A stretch of 64,000 nucleotides of DNA from Pseudomaricurvus alcaniphilus (GTDB taxonomy: Bacteria; Pseudomonadota; Gammaproteobacteria; Pseudomonadales; Cellvibrionaceae): the NCBI RefSeq assembly GCF_011440395.1, contig NZ_JAAOIX010000008.1:1-64000 (forward strand), written 5' to 3'. Below the pieces are notes generated by a model, which was given only the letters and a program-made list of their open reading frames with translations, was not told the DNA's origin and searched no databases. A program made the translations under genes and the position numbers. How positions within the stretch are numbered: position 1 is the stretch's first letter; each line of letters begins with the position of its first letter. Positions 1-8,610 of the stretch are shown in pieces.

Positions 1-97
1 CGAGCAGATCATCGAACTGCGCCGCAACGCGAAGGCTGGCGGTGAATCGGATAACAACCAGGCAGACCTGCCGTTTGACGACAACATCGATTTCTGA
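1..97 (+). CDS. C-terminal end of an unidentified protein (partial)
   Basis: An open frame enters from the left edge (first full codon at base 2) and stops with TGA at 95-97, giving 31 residues. The tail is polar and then acidic, ending LPFDDNIDF. An acidic tail that ends in a hydrophobic residue is like the protein-docking tip of single-stranded DNA-binding proteins (consensus DDDIPF), but the match is loose and no OB fold is visible, so no function is assigned. Confidence 0.45.
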   Translation, partial: EQIIELRRNAKAGGESDNNQADLPFDDNIDF

Positions 98-624
98 GCG
101 CCCGTAAGCAAAATAGGGCGAATTACGAGGCGGTGTAATGGCGGTGTTGCGTGAAATCAAACGGCGGCAAATAACCGCGCTTTTACTCCGGCGTTAACAA
201 CAGGCGGGACCCAAAAGTTAATTGTCAATGTACACACTGTCAGAGAACCATTTTCTATCTTAAACGTAATCAGGAGTCTTTGGATTTATAGCACTAATTA
301 GACTGTTTAATAAAATACCAAATAGCCTGATAAATATGTACCTAATTACGCCTATGAATAAGCCAGCTATCGGCGATAGTAAACATATACCCTGTAGCCC
401 TTGGGACAGCAGCTTTGCTCCCGGCCTGGCTCCAGGGACTTGCTTTCAAGACTCGCCGAGGTTCCATCCATGGAGGCTCCACGACAGCATCCCTGCTGTC
501 GAGGGTCTTGAAAGCAAGCCCCCGCAGCCAGACCTAACACAGTGCCGGCTGCACGACGCTTAGCTTAGGTGGTAATTAGGAATACGTATGTATGTATGGC
601 GCGGCTCAGGCGCGCCCCCAACAA
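98..624. other. Intergenic region with no gene; contains a composite palindrome
   Basis: About 530 bp between the edge gene and the stop of the leftward permease. The first 230 bp are AT-rich and show nothing recognisable. The rest is dominated by the palindromic element at 426-530. Open frames here are short and are created by the palindrome. Confidence 0.6.
426..530. repeat. Composite palindromic (REP/MITE-like) element
   Basis: Outer arms CTGGCT at 426-431 and AGCCAG at 525-530 continue into GCTTTCAAGA-type arms: CTTGCTTTCAAGA within 439-452 pairs with TCTTGAAAGCAAG within 506-518. Between them lie a small CCATCCATGG palindrome (464-473) and a perfect 8-bp hairpin, CGACAGCA at 482-489 with TGCTGTCG at 494-501. 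The nested hairpins resemble dispersed REP-type elements. No transposase is next to it. Confidence 0.7.
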
Positions 625-2388
625 CTACTTGGCAGCCACAGCTACATCTGCTGGCTGGCCCGCACGCTGCAGTGCTTTAGAGCGCTGCAGATCCCACCAG
701 GCGAATACGAAGTAGACGAGCGTACACCAGATGGTCACGTCGTAGAAAACTTCCCGGTTCACATAGTACTCGTAGAGATCGGGGCTATTAAAGAGCACCC
801 GCCACGCGAGCACGGCAGGCACTATAAGGCCGATGATGATCCAGACCGCCCGGATGATCTTGGTGAGGGCAGAGGAATCCTTAACGGGCACCTGGTTTTC
901 CTCCGCTGCCAGCCGGGCATGGTACTGTTTGACTCTGTTATCAAATTCTTGCTCACGCTGCTCCGCTTCCGGGTAGCTCTTGTCGGCGCCGGCCGCTTTC
1001 GCCAACAAGGTGTAACAGACAATCGCGACCACCCAGGTCGGCAGGAACAGGTACACGAAGTATATGATGCCAAGGGCATCCAACCCAAAACCGAATACCA
1101 GGCAGATCGCCCAGGTGAGCAGCGCTGGCTTGTTGTCCTTGAGGCCCTTCAAGCGGTGCCAGTTAGTCTTGTAACCGAGCCGCGGGAAGATGTGCTGCTC
1201 GGCGAATACGATGCCGCCTATCGGCACCAGGACGAGCCCCGCGTAGGCAAGAATGGGCAGGATTTGGCGGTAGATAAACGGGAAACAGCTTCCGATTACG
1301 ACCACCGCCCCAACCGCAAGCGTTACCTTCTGGCGGGCGATTGTTGGGAATACGGCCTGGGCCGCCAGGCCTGCGCGATAGAGGTTGGGGTTGGCTGTTG
1401 TCCACCCCGCAATGACAACGATCACAAAACCGGTGGCGCCGAGCGCGTAGTAGGCAACATCCCCGGGTGACACCACAGCGATGCTCAACTTCATGATCGA
1501 CGCCGTCGCTGCCCCCATCAGTGCCGCAGAGATCCAGGCGATGTAGTGGCCGAACATCATGCCGGTTGCGGTACAAAGGCCGTAGATAGATTTTTTCGCG
1601 TAGCGCAGGAGCGCCATATCGACAAGGCCAAAATGCGCGAACGTGTTCGCCGCCCAGGCGAAGCCTATCACTTCCACCAAGCCGATCCCGGGCTCCCCTT
1701 CAGCATTGATGCCGGTAAACACGGTTGTGCCCGCCAGGCTGATGAAGTCGGAAAAACTGGCCAGCGTCGTATACCCGGTCAAGGTTTCGTTCAACGACGG
1801 TATCAGCACCATGCCACCGGCGGTGAACATCACCATCAGCCAGGGCGTGCAAATGGTGGCAAACTCGGCCACCAAGTTGAAACCGTGATAGGCCACCAGC
1901 ACCGCGATCACGCTCGCCGAGGCGGCAATGATGACAAAGTACAAACTGGTGGGATACGGATCGGTCTGCGGAGGAATATCAAACAGCGCCCGAACCGCGG
2001 TCGCCGACACGGTGATCATCGCCGCAGAGATGGCCACGAAGATCAGTACGTTTGCACCGTTGTAGAGCCGCGAAACCATATCGCCCATGTTGTGTTCGAT
2101 ATAAGTATAGAGACTGAGTCGGGTCTTGACCGCGATCGGCGCAGTGATCAGCCAGAAGCTTATCGCGGCAAGGGTGTTGCCGATGAGGAGCCCGACCAGG
2201 ATGTCCTGGATGGTAGCGCCCATCGCCACGAACGCGGCGCCTATAACAAATTCGGTCGCAGCGACGTGTTCCGAACCATAAAGGCCCAGGAAGTGAGTGG
2301 CGCCATGCAGGCGATGTCTGGGTACGGGCAGTTGTTCGTCATCTATTTCCGCTATGGCGCCTTGATGATCGCGGATGTTGTCAGTCAT
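625..2388 (-). CDS. NCS1-family (purine/cytosine permease-like) transporter
   Basis: A 587-residue polytopic inner-membrane protein with about a dozen hydrophobic segments. The segment GWTTANPNLYRAGLAAQ (about residues 330-350) matches the conserved WTT-N-LY-AGL region of the cytosine-permease branch of nucleobase:cation symporter-1, so uptake of a nucleobase or related ring compound by ion symport is likely; the substrate cannot be read. It is longer than CodB (about 420 residues): a charged segment after about residue 460 is followed by two further membrane segments. It lies 95 bp downstream of the binding-protein gene on the same strand, probably cotranscribed. No nucleobase catabolic enzyme is nearby. 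Confidence 0.85.
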   Translation of the reverse strand: MTDNIRDHQGAIAEIDDEQLPVPRHRLHGATHFLGLYGSEHVAATEFVIGAAFVAMGATIQDILVGLLIGNTLAAISFWLITAPIAVKTRLSLYTYIEHNMGDMVSRLYNGANVLIFVAISAAMITVSATAVRALFDIPPQTDPYPTSLYFVIIAASASVIAVLVAYHGFNLVAEFATICTPWLMVMFTAGGMVLIPSLNETLTGYTTLASFSDFISLAGTTVFTGINAEGEPGIGLVEVIGFAWAANTFAHFGLVDMALLRYAKKSIYGLCTATGMMFGHYIAWISAALMGAATASIMKLSIAVVSPGDVAYYALGATGFVIVVIAGWTTANPNLYRAGLAAQAVFPTIARQKVTLAVGAVVVIGSCFPFIYRQILPILAYAGLVLVPIGGIVFAEQHIFPRLGYKTNWHRLKGLKDNKPALLTWAICLVFGFGLDALGIIYFVYLFLPTWVVAIVCYTLLAKAAGADKSYPEAEQREQEFDNRVKQYHARLAAEENQVPVKDSSALTKIIRAVWIIIGLIVPAVLAWRVLFNSPDLYEYYVNREVFYDVTIWCTLVYFVFAWWDLQRSKALQRAGQPADVAVAAK

Positions 2389-2483
2389 TTTTTATCCCCC
2401 AGCAAATTTTATTTCCAGCCAATCTTTGCGCGATCTGTATATGCACAAACTTCGGACATCGAGCGCGTGGAGAATCGCGATCA

Positions 2484-3803
2484 CTATTCCTTTAGAAAGC
2501 GGGCGCGTTTGATGACCTTGCCCGTCACCCACTGTGCATTTTTCAAAGCTTCACTGGGTGATATCTTACCGGCTGCGGCTTTGGCAATCTGGGCACCGAC
2601 CGCTGTCGCCATACCGGGAAACTCGGGGATCGCGACGTACTGGATTCCGGTATAAGGAACCTCGTCCACCGTTGGATGCTCCGGATCTGCCGCCTCGATG
2701 CTGGCGAGCACCATAGTTGCGAAAGGCGCTGCCTCCAGGTAAGCCGGGTTCTGGTAGAGTGACTTTCTCGTTCCCGGAGGCGCATTCACCCAGCCTTCTC
2801 TTGCGGCTACGAGTTCGGCATACTGCCTCGATGTAGCCCATGCCACAAAGCGCCTGGCAGCTTCCTGGTGCTCTGACCCCGAGGAAATCGCCAGCGCCCA
2901 GGCCCACAACCAGTTGCTACCTTTCTCCCGCCCCTTGTCCGGTGCGAGGGCGAAGCCTACACTGCCTGCCACGCTCGACTCTTTGGGGTCGGTGATGGAC
3001 GACGCGGCCACCGTCGCGTCAATCCAGATCGCGCACTTTCCGTGCTTGAATAACTGAAGTGTCTCGGAGTAGCCATTCGACACAGCGTCCGGCGGTCCGA
3101 AGTCCTTGATCAAGCTGACATATTCACTGACGGCGCCCGCCCAGGCTTCGCTATCGAACTGGGGCCGCCATTCATTATCGAACCAGCGCGCACCATAGGA
3201 GTTTGCCATCGCCGTGATCAGGGCGACGTTTTCTCCCCAGCCTGGCTTCCCGCGCAGACAAACACCATAGGTATCGGAACGCTTTTTACTGATTGCAGAG
3301 GCGGCTTTGCGGATAAAGTCCCAGGTGGGGGCGGCTGGCATTTCGAGTCCGGCTTCGTCGAACAGGTCGGTTCGATACATCGTGAACGAGGATTCGCCGT
3401 AGAACGGAGCCGCATAGAGCTTTCCATTGAAGGAAAGGCCCTCCCTGATCGTGGGCAGAAGGTCATCGACGTCGTAGCCTTCGGGCATCTTGTCCAGCGC
3501 TGATAGCCAGCCTCGCTCCGCCCAGATCGGAGCCTCGTAGCTTCCAATCGTGACGATATCGAACCGCCCCGTACTGGTCGCTATGTCGGTAGTGACCCGT
3601 TGACGCAGAGTGTTCTCATCGAGGACTATCCACTCGAACTTTATATCCGGATTGGCGGAAGTGAAGGCAGCTGACAGCCCTTGCATCCGCTCCATATCCG
3701 GGTTGCTCACCGTAGCAATTCGGAGTGTTGTTGCAGCGATTGAGGGCGTTGCGACGGCCAGGGTGATGGCAACCAGGAGTGACTGGCAAAGCTTTATCTG
3801 CAT
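2484..3803 (-). CDS. ABC-type sugar/polyol extracellular solute-binding protein
   Basis: A 439-residue exported protein with a clear signal peptide (residues 1-24, cleavage after PSIAA). The fold signature is that of family 1 extracellular binding proteins, closest to the sorbitol/mannitol-binding (SmoE) branch: N-terminal strand TLRIATVSNPDMERMQGL, then FDIVTIGSYEAPIWAERGWL, KLYAAPFYGES and WDFIRKAA. It should bind a carbohydrate in the periplasm for an importer. Oddly, no ABC permease or ATPase gene is next to it; the following gene is a secondary NCS1 permease. It may serve a distant importer or be a relic of a lost operon. Confidence 0.85.
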   Translation of the reverse strand: MQIKLCQSLLVAITLAVATPSIAATTLRIATVSNPDMERMQGLSAAFTSANPDIKFEWIVLDENTLRQRVTTDIATSTGRFDIVTIGSYEAPIWAERGWLSALDKMPEGYDVDDLLPTIREGLSFNGKLYAAPFYGESSFTMYRTDLFDEAGLEMPAAPTWDFIRKAASAISKKRSDTYGVCLRGKPGWGENVALITAMANSYGARWFDNEWRPQFDSEAWAGAVSEYVSLIKDFGPPDAVSNGYSETLQLFKHGKCAIWIDATVAASSITDPKESSVAGSVGFALAPDKGREKGSNWLWAWALAISSGSEHQEAARRFVAWATSRQYAELVAAREGWVNAPPGTRKSLYQNPAYLEAAPFATMVLASIEAADPEHPTVDEVPYTGIQYVAIPEFPGMATAVGAQIAKAAAGKISPSEALKNAQWVTGKVIKRARFLKE

Positions 3804-4677
3804 TCTTCCACCACTTGTTTTTGTTTATTGACGTAAAGCGGCTTTTCAGACTGCATCAATAGTTCATAGCAAGTCAAGCGAGATCGGACATGATACTGAT
3901 TATATGCCTGGGTAGCAGGTGCGCCCCGATGACATCAATGCCAATGAACCACTGGTACAAACCAAAAAACAATAGGCGCCAAGTGATACCGGCACGTGAA
4001 TTTCATTTTGTACATGTTGGCACGCAAGTTCACACCAGCCTCGACGGAGTGGGCGCCATTGCAACGACGCGGCTTCAAATTGTGGTGGCCAACCCAATAC
4101 CGTTGCAAGTTTCGGAGACTCTGTCAGGCGCAGTTCCATGCTGAAGGCGACCGGAACAAACGCCCGGTAGCACTCCATTTATCAGCCGCTCGATCTCCTT
4201 TTAACGGTAAAATGTCTGGTAAAACCTGGTTTGCGGTCGGTTTAACCGTCTCTACCCAGATCCGGTCCTTTCTAACGACCTGCTGGCAAAAGAGCGGCAA
4301 TCCGTTGCGATCCACCTTGACGATGAACCGGGAGTGCGCCTCCACAAGGTCGAGAAGTTGGCTTCGAGCTGGTCCTCGGTCAGTATATTGGGGCAGACAT
4401 CCGGAAATTCGGCTCTAGGTAAGTGCGAATGAATGGGAGCCGATCGCCCGCTCCACTTTGCCCTGCCGGCGCACTGCGCTAACATGTTTACTGTACAGTG
4501 AATTAAGCTTCTTCTACTGTGCTGTGTTCACGAGTAAATCCTCGAACAGCCATACCGGAGGGTGTTAGATCCGAAAACGCAAATAGTTGAATTAAAGAAA
4601 GCACGGATCGATAGATATGGAAACGAAATCCAGTAACCAGCCCGAATACAGCTGTTAACTTTTCCAAGAGGTCGAGA
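3804..4677. other. 874-bp stretch without a convincing gene; possible eroded coding remnant
   Basis: No frame here has a start, a ribosome site and protein-like composition together. On the minus strand two overlapping frames look protein-like where they meet near 4350: one (read from about 4440) gives PDVCPNILTEDQLEANFSTL, the other gives LLDLVEAHSRFIVKVDRNGL continuing to about 4250. That would fit one frameshifted, decayed gene, but I do not recognise the family and it may be chance. Confidence 0.3.
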
Positions 4678-5184
4678 TTGGATATCCAGATTAGCAACGA
4701 AAGCTCCGCCGATATCACGCACATACAACGGGTTACAGAGCAGGCATTTTTGCATGCTCCCCACACCCAACACAATGAGCAGTTAATTGTTGATGCTCTT
4801 CGCCGCTCAGGGGCCCTAACGACCGCCCAGGTAGCCAAAGTTGACGACAAGATAATTGGTCATGTTGCGATCTCGCCTGTCTCCATCTCAGGTGGCGCAA
4901 CAGGTTGGTTTGGCCTTGGACCAATTTCTGTTCTGCCTGAGTATCAAAGGCAAGGTGTTGGGTCAAAACTAATGAAAAGCTCCCTTGCCGCTCTTCAAGC
5001 AATGGGGGCGGCTGGTTGCGTTGTACTGGGGGACCCTGATTATTATTGTCGTTTCGGATTCAAGGCGGTTGAGGGGTTAGTCTTTCCCGGCGCGCCTGCC
5101 GAATACTTTCAGGCACTATCTTTTAACGGCAGTTTTCCCAGAGGTGAGGTGTCGTACCATCAGGCATTCTCAGTCCAGGGTTAA
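4678..5184 (+). CDS. GNAT-family N-acetyltransferase (YhbS-like)
   Basis: A 168-residue protein with the GNAT acetyl-CoA signature ISVLPEYQRQGVGSKLM at about residues 84-99, where QRQGVG is the pyrophosphate loop, followed by GCVVLGDPDYYCRFGF, typical of the YhbS-like branch. It probably transfers an acetyl group to a small molecule or amine; the acceptor is unknown. The start is TTG at 4678, with an AAGAGG ribosome site about 8 bases upstream and no ATG before the conserved core. First gene of an AT-richer group of small rightward genes. Confidence 0.85.
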   Translation: MDIQISNESSADITHIQRVTEQAFLHAPHTQHNEQLIVDALRRSGALTTAQVAKVDDKIIGHVAISPVSISGGATGWFGLGPISVLPEYQRQGVGSKLMKSSLAALQAMGAAGCVVLGDPDYYCRFGFKAVEGLVFPGAPAEYFQALSFNGSFPRGEVSYHQAFSVQG

Positions 5185-5269
5185 CCAGCACAAGCTCAGA
5201 AAGTAATTCCGCTACTGGACAGATTTACCTATGCTCTGGCTGTTAGAGATTAAAACCGAGTTCTAATAA

Positions 5270-5719
5270 ATGAATTACCAACGTCTTGTTATTATGGCAT
5301 TTGTGGCATTCGTCGTTGCTTCATACTGTTTCGGCTATACACCGCCTTTAGTTGGAGTAGTGTTTTTCCTGGCGAGCCTTTTGGCTTATTACTATTACGC
5401 CAAAGATAAAAAAGCGGCAATAAACAGTTCCTGGAGAGTGCCGGAAAACAAGCTACACTTATTAGCGCTATGCTGTGGCTGGCCTGGTGCACTAATGGCG
5501 CAAGAGAAATTACGACATAAAACAAAGAAATCAGGCTTTCGCGTCGTATTCTGGTGCACGGTATTTATAAATATCGCCAGCCTGGTATGGATTCATACGC
5601 CACAAGGCGAGTTTCATTTTCGGACGGGTTTAAACACACTCAAAAATTTTGCGTCGAACTATGTAAAATCAGACGCCATTAATTCAACCGTGCGTTTTCT
5701 AACGAGTTATCGTGCATAG
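5270..5719 (+). CDS. DUF1294 membrane protein
   Basis: A 149-residue protein with two N-terminal hydrophobic helices, then the DUF1294 core: YYAKDKKAAINSSWRVPEN, LHLLALCCGWPGALMAQ and LRHKTKKSGFRVVFWC, followed by a third hydrophobic segment. In many proteobacteria this domain is fused behind a cold-shock domain. That part is absent here and the gene starts at the membrane segments. The role of the family is unknown. A 85-bp gap separates it from the GNAT gene. Confidence 0.85.
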   Translation: MNYQRLVIMAFVAFVVASYCFGYTPPLVGVVFFLASLLAYYYYAKDKKAAINSSWRVPENKLHLLALCCGWPGALMAQEKLRHKTKKSGFRVVFWCTVFINIASLVWIHTPQGEFHFRTGLNTLKNFASNYVKSDAINSTVRFLTSYRA

Positions 5720-6024
5720 GAATTCGGAATTCGTCGCCAAGCAGATGGCAATGTACCCAGCCAGCAAGTCGGCGGCGGATCTCCGTTCCGACGTTTCGCG
5801 CCAATACTCCAGCGGAACGTTGCCCCTCAGATATGATCATGGAATCTCGAAAACAAGTCAGGCTGGACAATAATGAGAGAATGTGTGCAATTGGTTACAG
5901 TATTTCGCGGGCTCTCTGGGCTAATCAGGACAGCTGCCGACGACAATTAAAATTCACATATAAATAAATCCGTTTTTAGATTTTCCTACAAGCAGGATAT
6001 GTGATCTACAGGTAAGGAAAAGCA
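5720..6024. other. 305-bp intergenic spacer, nothing recognised
   Basis: Lies between the DUF1294 gene and the P-loop gene. I see no gene, no clear terminator and no integron attC site. A possible ribosome site (TAAGGAAA near 6013) belongs to the next gene. Confidence 0.5.
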
Positions 6025-6513
6025 TTGAGAAAGTTATTAATTTTTGGCAACTCCAGCTCCGGCAAATCGACTCTGGCAAAGCATCTCTCAGCCAAGCAAG
6101 GCTTAGCCCACCTGGATTTGGATACCTTAGCATGGCTTCCGGTTTCGCCTCCAGAAAGAATGCCCATTGATAAATCAGAGGCAAGGATACAAACCTTTCT
6201 GGAACAGAACGAGTGTTGGGTAATTGAGGGGTGCTACACCGATCTGCTGGAGTTGGTGGCCAGCGAGGCCTCGGAAGCAATATTTATGAATCTCAGTGTT
6301 GAGCAGTGCCTGGTCAATGCCAGGAATCGCCCCTGGGAACCGCACAAGTACGAGTCTAAAGCAGCTCAGGATTCGAATTTGGATATGCTCTTGAGCTGGA
6401 TAAAGGATTATAAAACCAGATCAGACTCTTTTTCTTATGAATCTCATCAGCAGTTTTACGATTCCTTTCAAGGAAAAAAATGTGTTTTTACCGAGAATCA
6501 GGTCCTCACATAA
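6025..6513 (+). CDS. P-loop NTPase, adenylate/shikimate kinase-like
   Basis: A 162-residue protein that opens with a Walker A loop, GNSSSGKST (residues 8-16), then LDLDTLAWLP, EARIQTFLEQNECWVIEGCY and a basic lid-like segment (NARNRPWEPHKYESK). This is the layout of small nucleoside or shikimate kinase-like ATPases (the FlaR-like/topology-modulation group). The phosphate acceptor is unknown. The start is TTG at 6025, preceded by AAGGAAA; the Walker loop begins only seven residues later, so no later start is possible. Same strand and base composition as the neighbouring small genes. Confidence 0.75.
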   Translation: MRKLLIFGNSSSGKSTLAKHLSAKQGLAHLDLDTLAWLPVSPPERMPIDKSEARIQTFLEQNECWVIEGCYTDLLELVASEASEAIFMNLSVEQCLVNARNRPWEPHKYESKAAQDSNLDMLLSWIKDYKTRSDSFSYESHQQFYDSFQGKKCVFTENQVLT

Positions 6514-6726
6514 CAGACAAGGGTATATAGTGGATCAGCCAGCCCCAATATCCTTACCGCTTATACTTGCCTGGTCAACCACCCGCGACTGTGATGAAAA
6601 CCATGCTATCGTAAGCCAGCTTCCAGATGTTTAGGGGTGGCACCTATATTATGGTGCTGGCTTTGGCCAATCATCGAGTTCAGGGCGTGCATCCGAGAAA
6701 ATTTTTATGCCTGTGAGTATTCTGTT

Positions 6727-7032
6727 ATGAAGTTGATTTATACCAATGAAAATCGACTGCTGGTTGGTAATGTGCAGAACATTTTGGAAGCACATAACAT
6801 AGAAGTCATTTTAAAAAATGAGTATTCACAGGGAGCTGTGGGTGAGTTATCAGTCTTTGATTCATGGCCAGAGCTGTGGATTTTGATGGATTCTGATTAC
6901 GAGAAAGCGGTTAAGGTCATTGAAAATTATAAAAGTAAAGAATCTGATCCCGAATGGGTTTGCAGCACCTGTGGTGAAAGTAACGATGCCTCGTTTGATT
7001 CATGCTGGAAATGTCAAAATGAAAACTCATAA
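6727..7032 (+). CDS. DUF2007 protein with C-terminal zinc ribbon
   Basis: A 101-residue protein. Residues 1-70 match DUF2007 (MKLIYTNENRLLVGNVQNIL, then a segment ending in a DYEKAVKVIENY helix), and residues 76-98 form a two-knuckle zinc ribbon with Cys79, Cys82, Cys93 and Cys96. DUF2007 resembles the PII/GlnB fold and is thought to be a sensor; its ligand is unknown. The frame is open upstream to 6637, but the start is set at ATG 6727, where homology begins. The next gene follows after 18 bp, so the two are likely cotranscribed. Confidence 0.8.
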   Translation: MKLIYTNENRLLVGNVQNILEAHNIEVILKNEYSQGAVGELSVFDSWPELWILMDSDYEKAVKVIENYKSKESDPEWVCSTCGESNDASFDSCWKCQNENS

Positions 7033-7050
7033 CACGTCACCAAAAGTTGT

Positions 7051-7512
7051 ATGAACGCACTTGAAAACAAAATACCACCGCCATTAGTTGCACTGGCATT
7101 TGCTTTGCTTATGTGGTGGATTTCACGTATATCACCAGCAGTAGATATCAGCTTCAATTACAGAATTTCTGCATCGACAATACTATTTATAACAGGTTTG
7201 TTGTTTTGTCTTTTTGGGGTTGTTTCTTTTCGGCGTGCGAAAACAACGGTGAACCCCCTAACGCCTGAAGCCGCGACTTCCCTTGTTATCTCCGGTGTGT
7301 ATCGTATTTCCAGAAATCCAATGTATGTTGGCTTTGCCTTTTTTCTTCTGGCATTTTCGATTTATTTATCGGCACCATTATCCACCATTGGGATAGTAGG
7401 TTTTATTTGGTATATGAACCGATTCCAGATAAAGCCTGAAGAAAAAGCACTGGAGAAAATATTCGGTATCGAGTTTTCAGATTATATGCAAAGAGTGAAT
7501 CGTTGGCTGTAG
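7051..7512 (+). CDS. Isoprenylcysteine carboxyl methyltransferase (ICMT/PEMT)-like membrane protein
   Basis: A 153-residue protein with four to five hydrophobic segments. The conserved methyltransferase stretch GVYRISRNPMYVGFAFF (about residues 84-100) and the C-terminal PEEKALEKIFGIEFSDYMQRVNRWL match the ICMT/phospholipid methyltransferase family, which uses S-adenosylmethionine in the membrane. Bacterial members mostly have unknown lipid or isoprenoid substrates. It is the last gene of the AT-rich group and lies 18 bp after the DUF2007 gene. Confidence 0.85.
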   Translation: MNALENKIPPPLVALAFALLMWWISRISPAVDISFNYRISASTILFITGLLFCLFGVVSFRRAKTTVNPLTPEAATSLVISGVYRISRNPMYVGFAFFLLAFSIYLSAPLSTIGIVGFIWYMNRFQIKPEEKALEKIFGIEFSDYMQRVNRWL

Positions 7513-7608
7513 TGCACAAGGATTCACTACAAAGGCTTTCGGTTTTTCAAAACTATTGCAAATGTGGTGGCACCCAATCCTGGTGAAGAAAAAGCTTGAG
7601 TCTCAATA

Positions 7609-8571
7609 ATGATTAATTTTTTATTTTTAATACTCGGCGTGGGTTTACTTACCGTGGGTGGTGAAGCCCTGATTCGCGGCGCACTAGCCAGCGCAAGGCG
7701 TCTCGGTGTATCGCCATTGCTCAGCGGCCTCGTTATCGTAGGTTTCGGCACTTCTGCACCGGAGTTGGTGGTCTCGGTAGATGCCGCATTAAATCAGCGA
7801 CCGGATATCGCGGTTGGCAACGTTGTGGGGAGCAATATCAGTAATATATTGCTGATTTTGGGAGTGTGTGCCCTGATCTCGCCGCTAGCCGTCAAGCCGC
7901 TGGCGCTTCGCCGGGACGCAGTTACGGTGGTAGCGGCAACGATATTATTCCTGGTTTTGGTCGGCGGAAGTGCGCTGGGTCCTGGGGACGCAGTAATTTT
8001 CCTGGCGGCCTTAGTGGCTTATTTAGCGTGGGCATATTGGAGCGAGAGGTTTCACGCCGCCCCTTCTGCGGAGCTTCACAAGGCCGAGGCCGAAGAGTTG
8101 ACCGCTCTGCCAAAGTCAGTGGTTTGGATTGCTACGACAGTGATCGCCGGTCTGCTGCTATTAATTTTTGGGTCACAAGTGCTACTTGCGGGGGCGGTAG
8201 GAATTGCAGAATACTTCGGGGTTTCCGAAGCCGTTATCGGCCTGACGCTGGTAGCAGTTGGCACATCCCTGCCGGAGCTTTCAATTTCGGTGATTGCAGC
8301 GCTGCGTCGGCACGCAGATGTCGCCGTAGGCAATATTCTGGGCAGCAATATTTTCAATTTATTGGGGATTCTAGGTGTATCCGCGCTCCTGCAGCCACTG
8401 CCAGTCCACGCAAGAATCCTGCAATTCGACCAATGGATCATGCTCGGATCGTCCCTGCTGCTGCTACTTTTTTTGTACACAGGGCGCCGCCTAAACAGAT
8501 TCGAGGGTGGCATACTCCTGGCTGGCTACGGAGTATATATCGGCCTGAGTTTTACGGTATATAGTAGCTAA
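7609..8571 (+). CDS. Calcium/sodium antiporter, CaCA family (YrbG-like)
   Basis: A 320-residue inner-membrane protein with two homologous halves, each carrying the alpha-repeat ion-binding motif: GFGTSAPELVVSV near residue 46 and AVGTSLPELSISV near residue 220, followed by NVVGSNISNILLILG and NILGSNIFNLLGILG. This is the CaCA exchanger pattern, so export of Ca2+ (or another cation) in exchange for Na+ or H+ is expected. About ten membrane helices. The base composition returns to the GC-rich norm at this gene. Confidence 0.92.
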   Translation: MINFLFLILGVGLLTVGGEALIRGALASARRLGVSPLLSGLVIVGFGTSAPELVVSVDAALNQRPDIAVGNVVGSNISNILLILGVCALISPLAVKPLALRRDAVTVVAATILFLVLVGGSALGPGDAVIFLAALVAYLAWAYWSERFHAAPSAELHKAEAEELTALPKSVVWIATTVIAGLLLLIFGSQVLLAGAVGIAEYFGVSEAVIGLTLVAVGTSLPELSISVIAALRRHADVAVGNILGSNIFNLLGILGVSALLQPLPVHARILQFDQWIMLGSSLLLLLFLYTGRRLNRFEGGILLAGYGVYIGLSFTVYSS

Positions 8572-8610
8572 TTTTCCAGCATTAAACAGACATGGGCGGA
8601 TTGGTCAGCT

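Noticed and set aside
592-2655. Long rightward frames over the NCS1 permease and binding-protein genes
   Set aside because: Shadows of the leftward genes, which have clear family motifs.
3996-4418. A 140-codon rightward frame
   Set aside because: No ribosome site, no recognisable motif, and composition typical of random sequence.
4486-4502. LexA-like box near ACTGTACAGT
   Set aside because: The palindrome is too short for the CTG-N10-CAG spacing.
5185-6726. Integron cassette array with attC sites between the small genes
   Set aside because: Possible core sites were checked in the spacers (for example around 5184-5260 and 6511-6632) but the inverted pairs do not match the attC consensus, and no integrase is seen.
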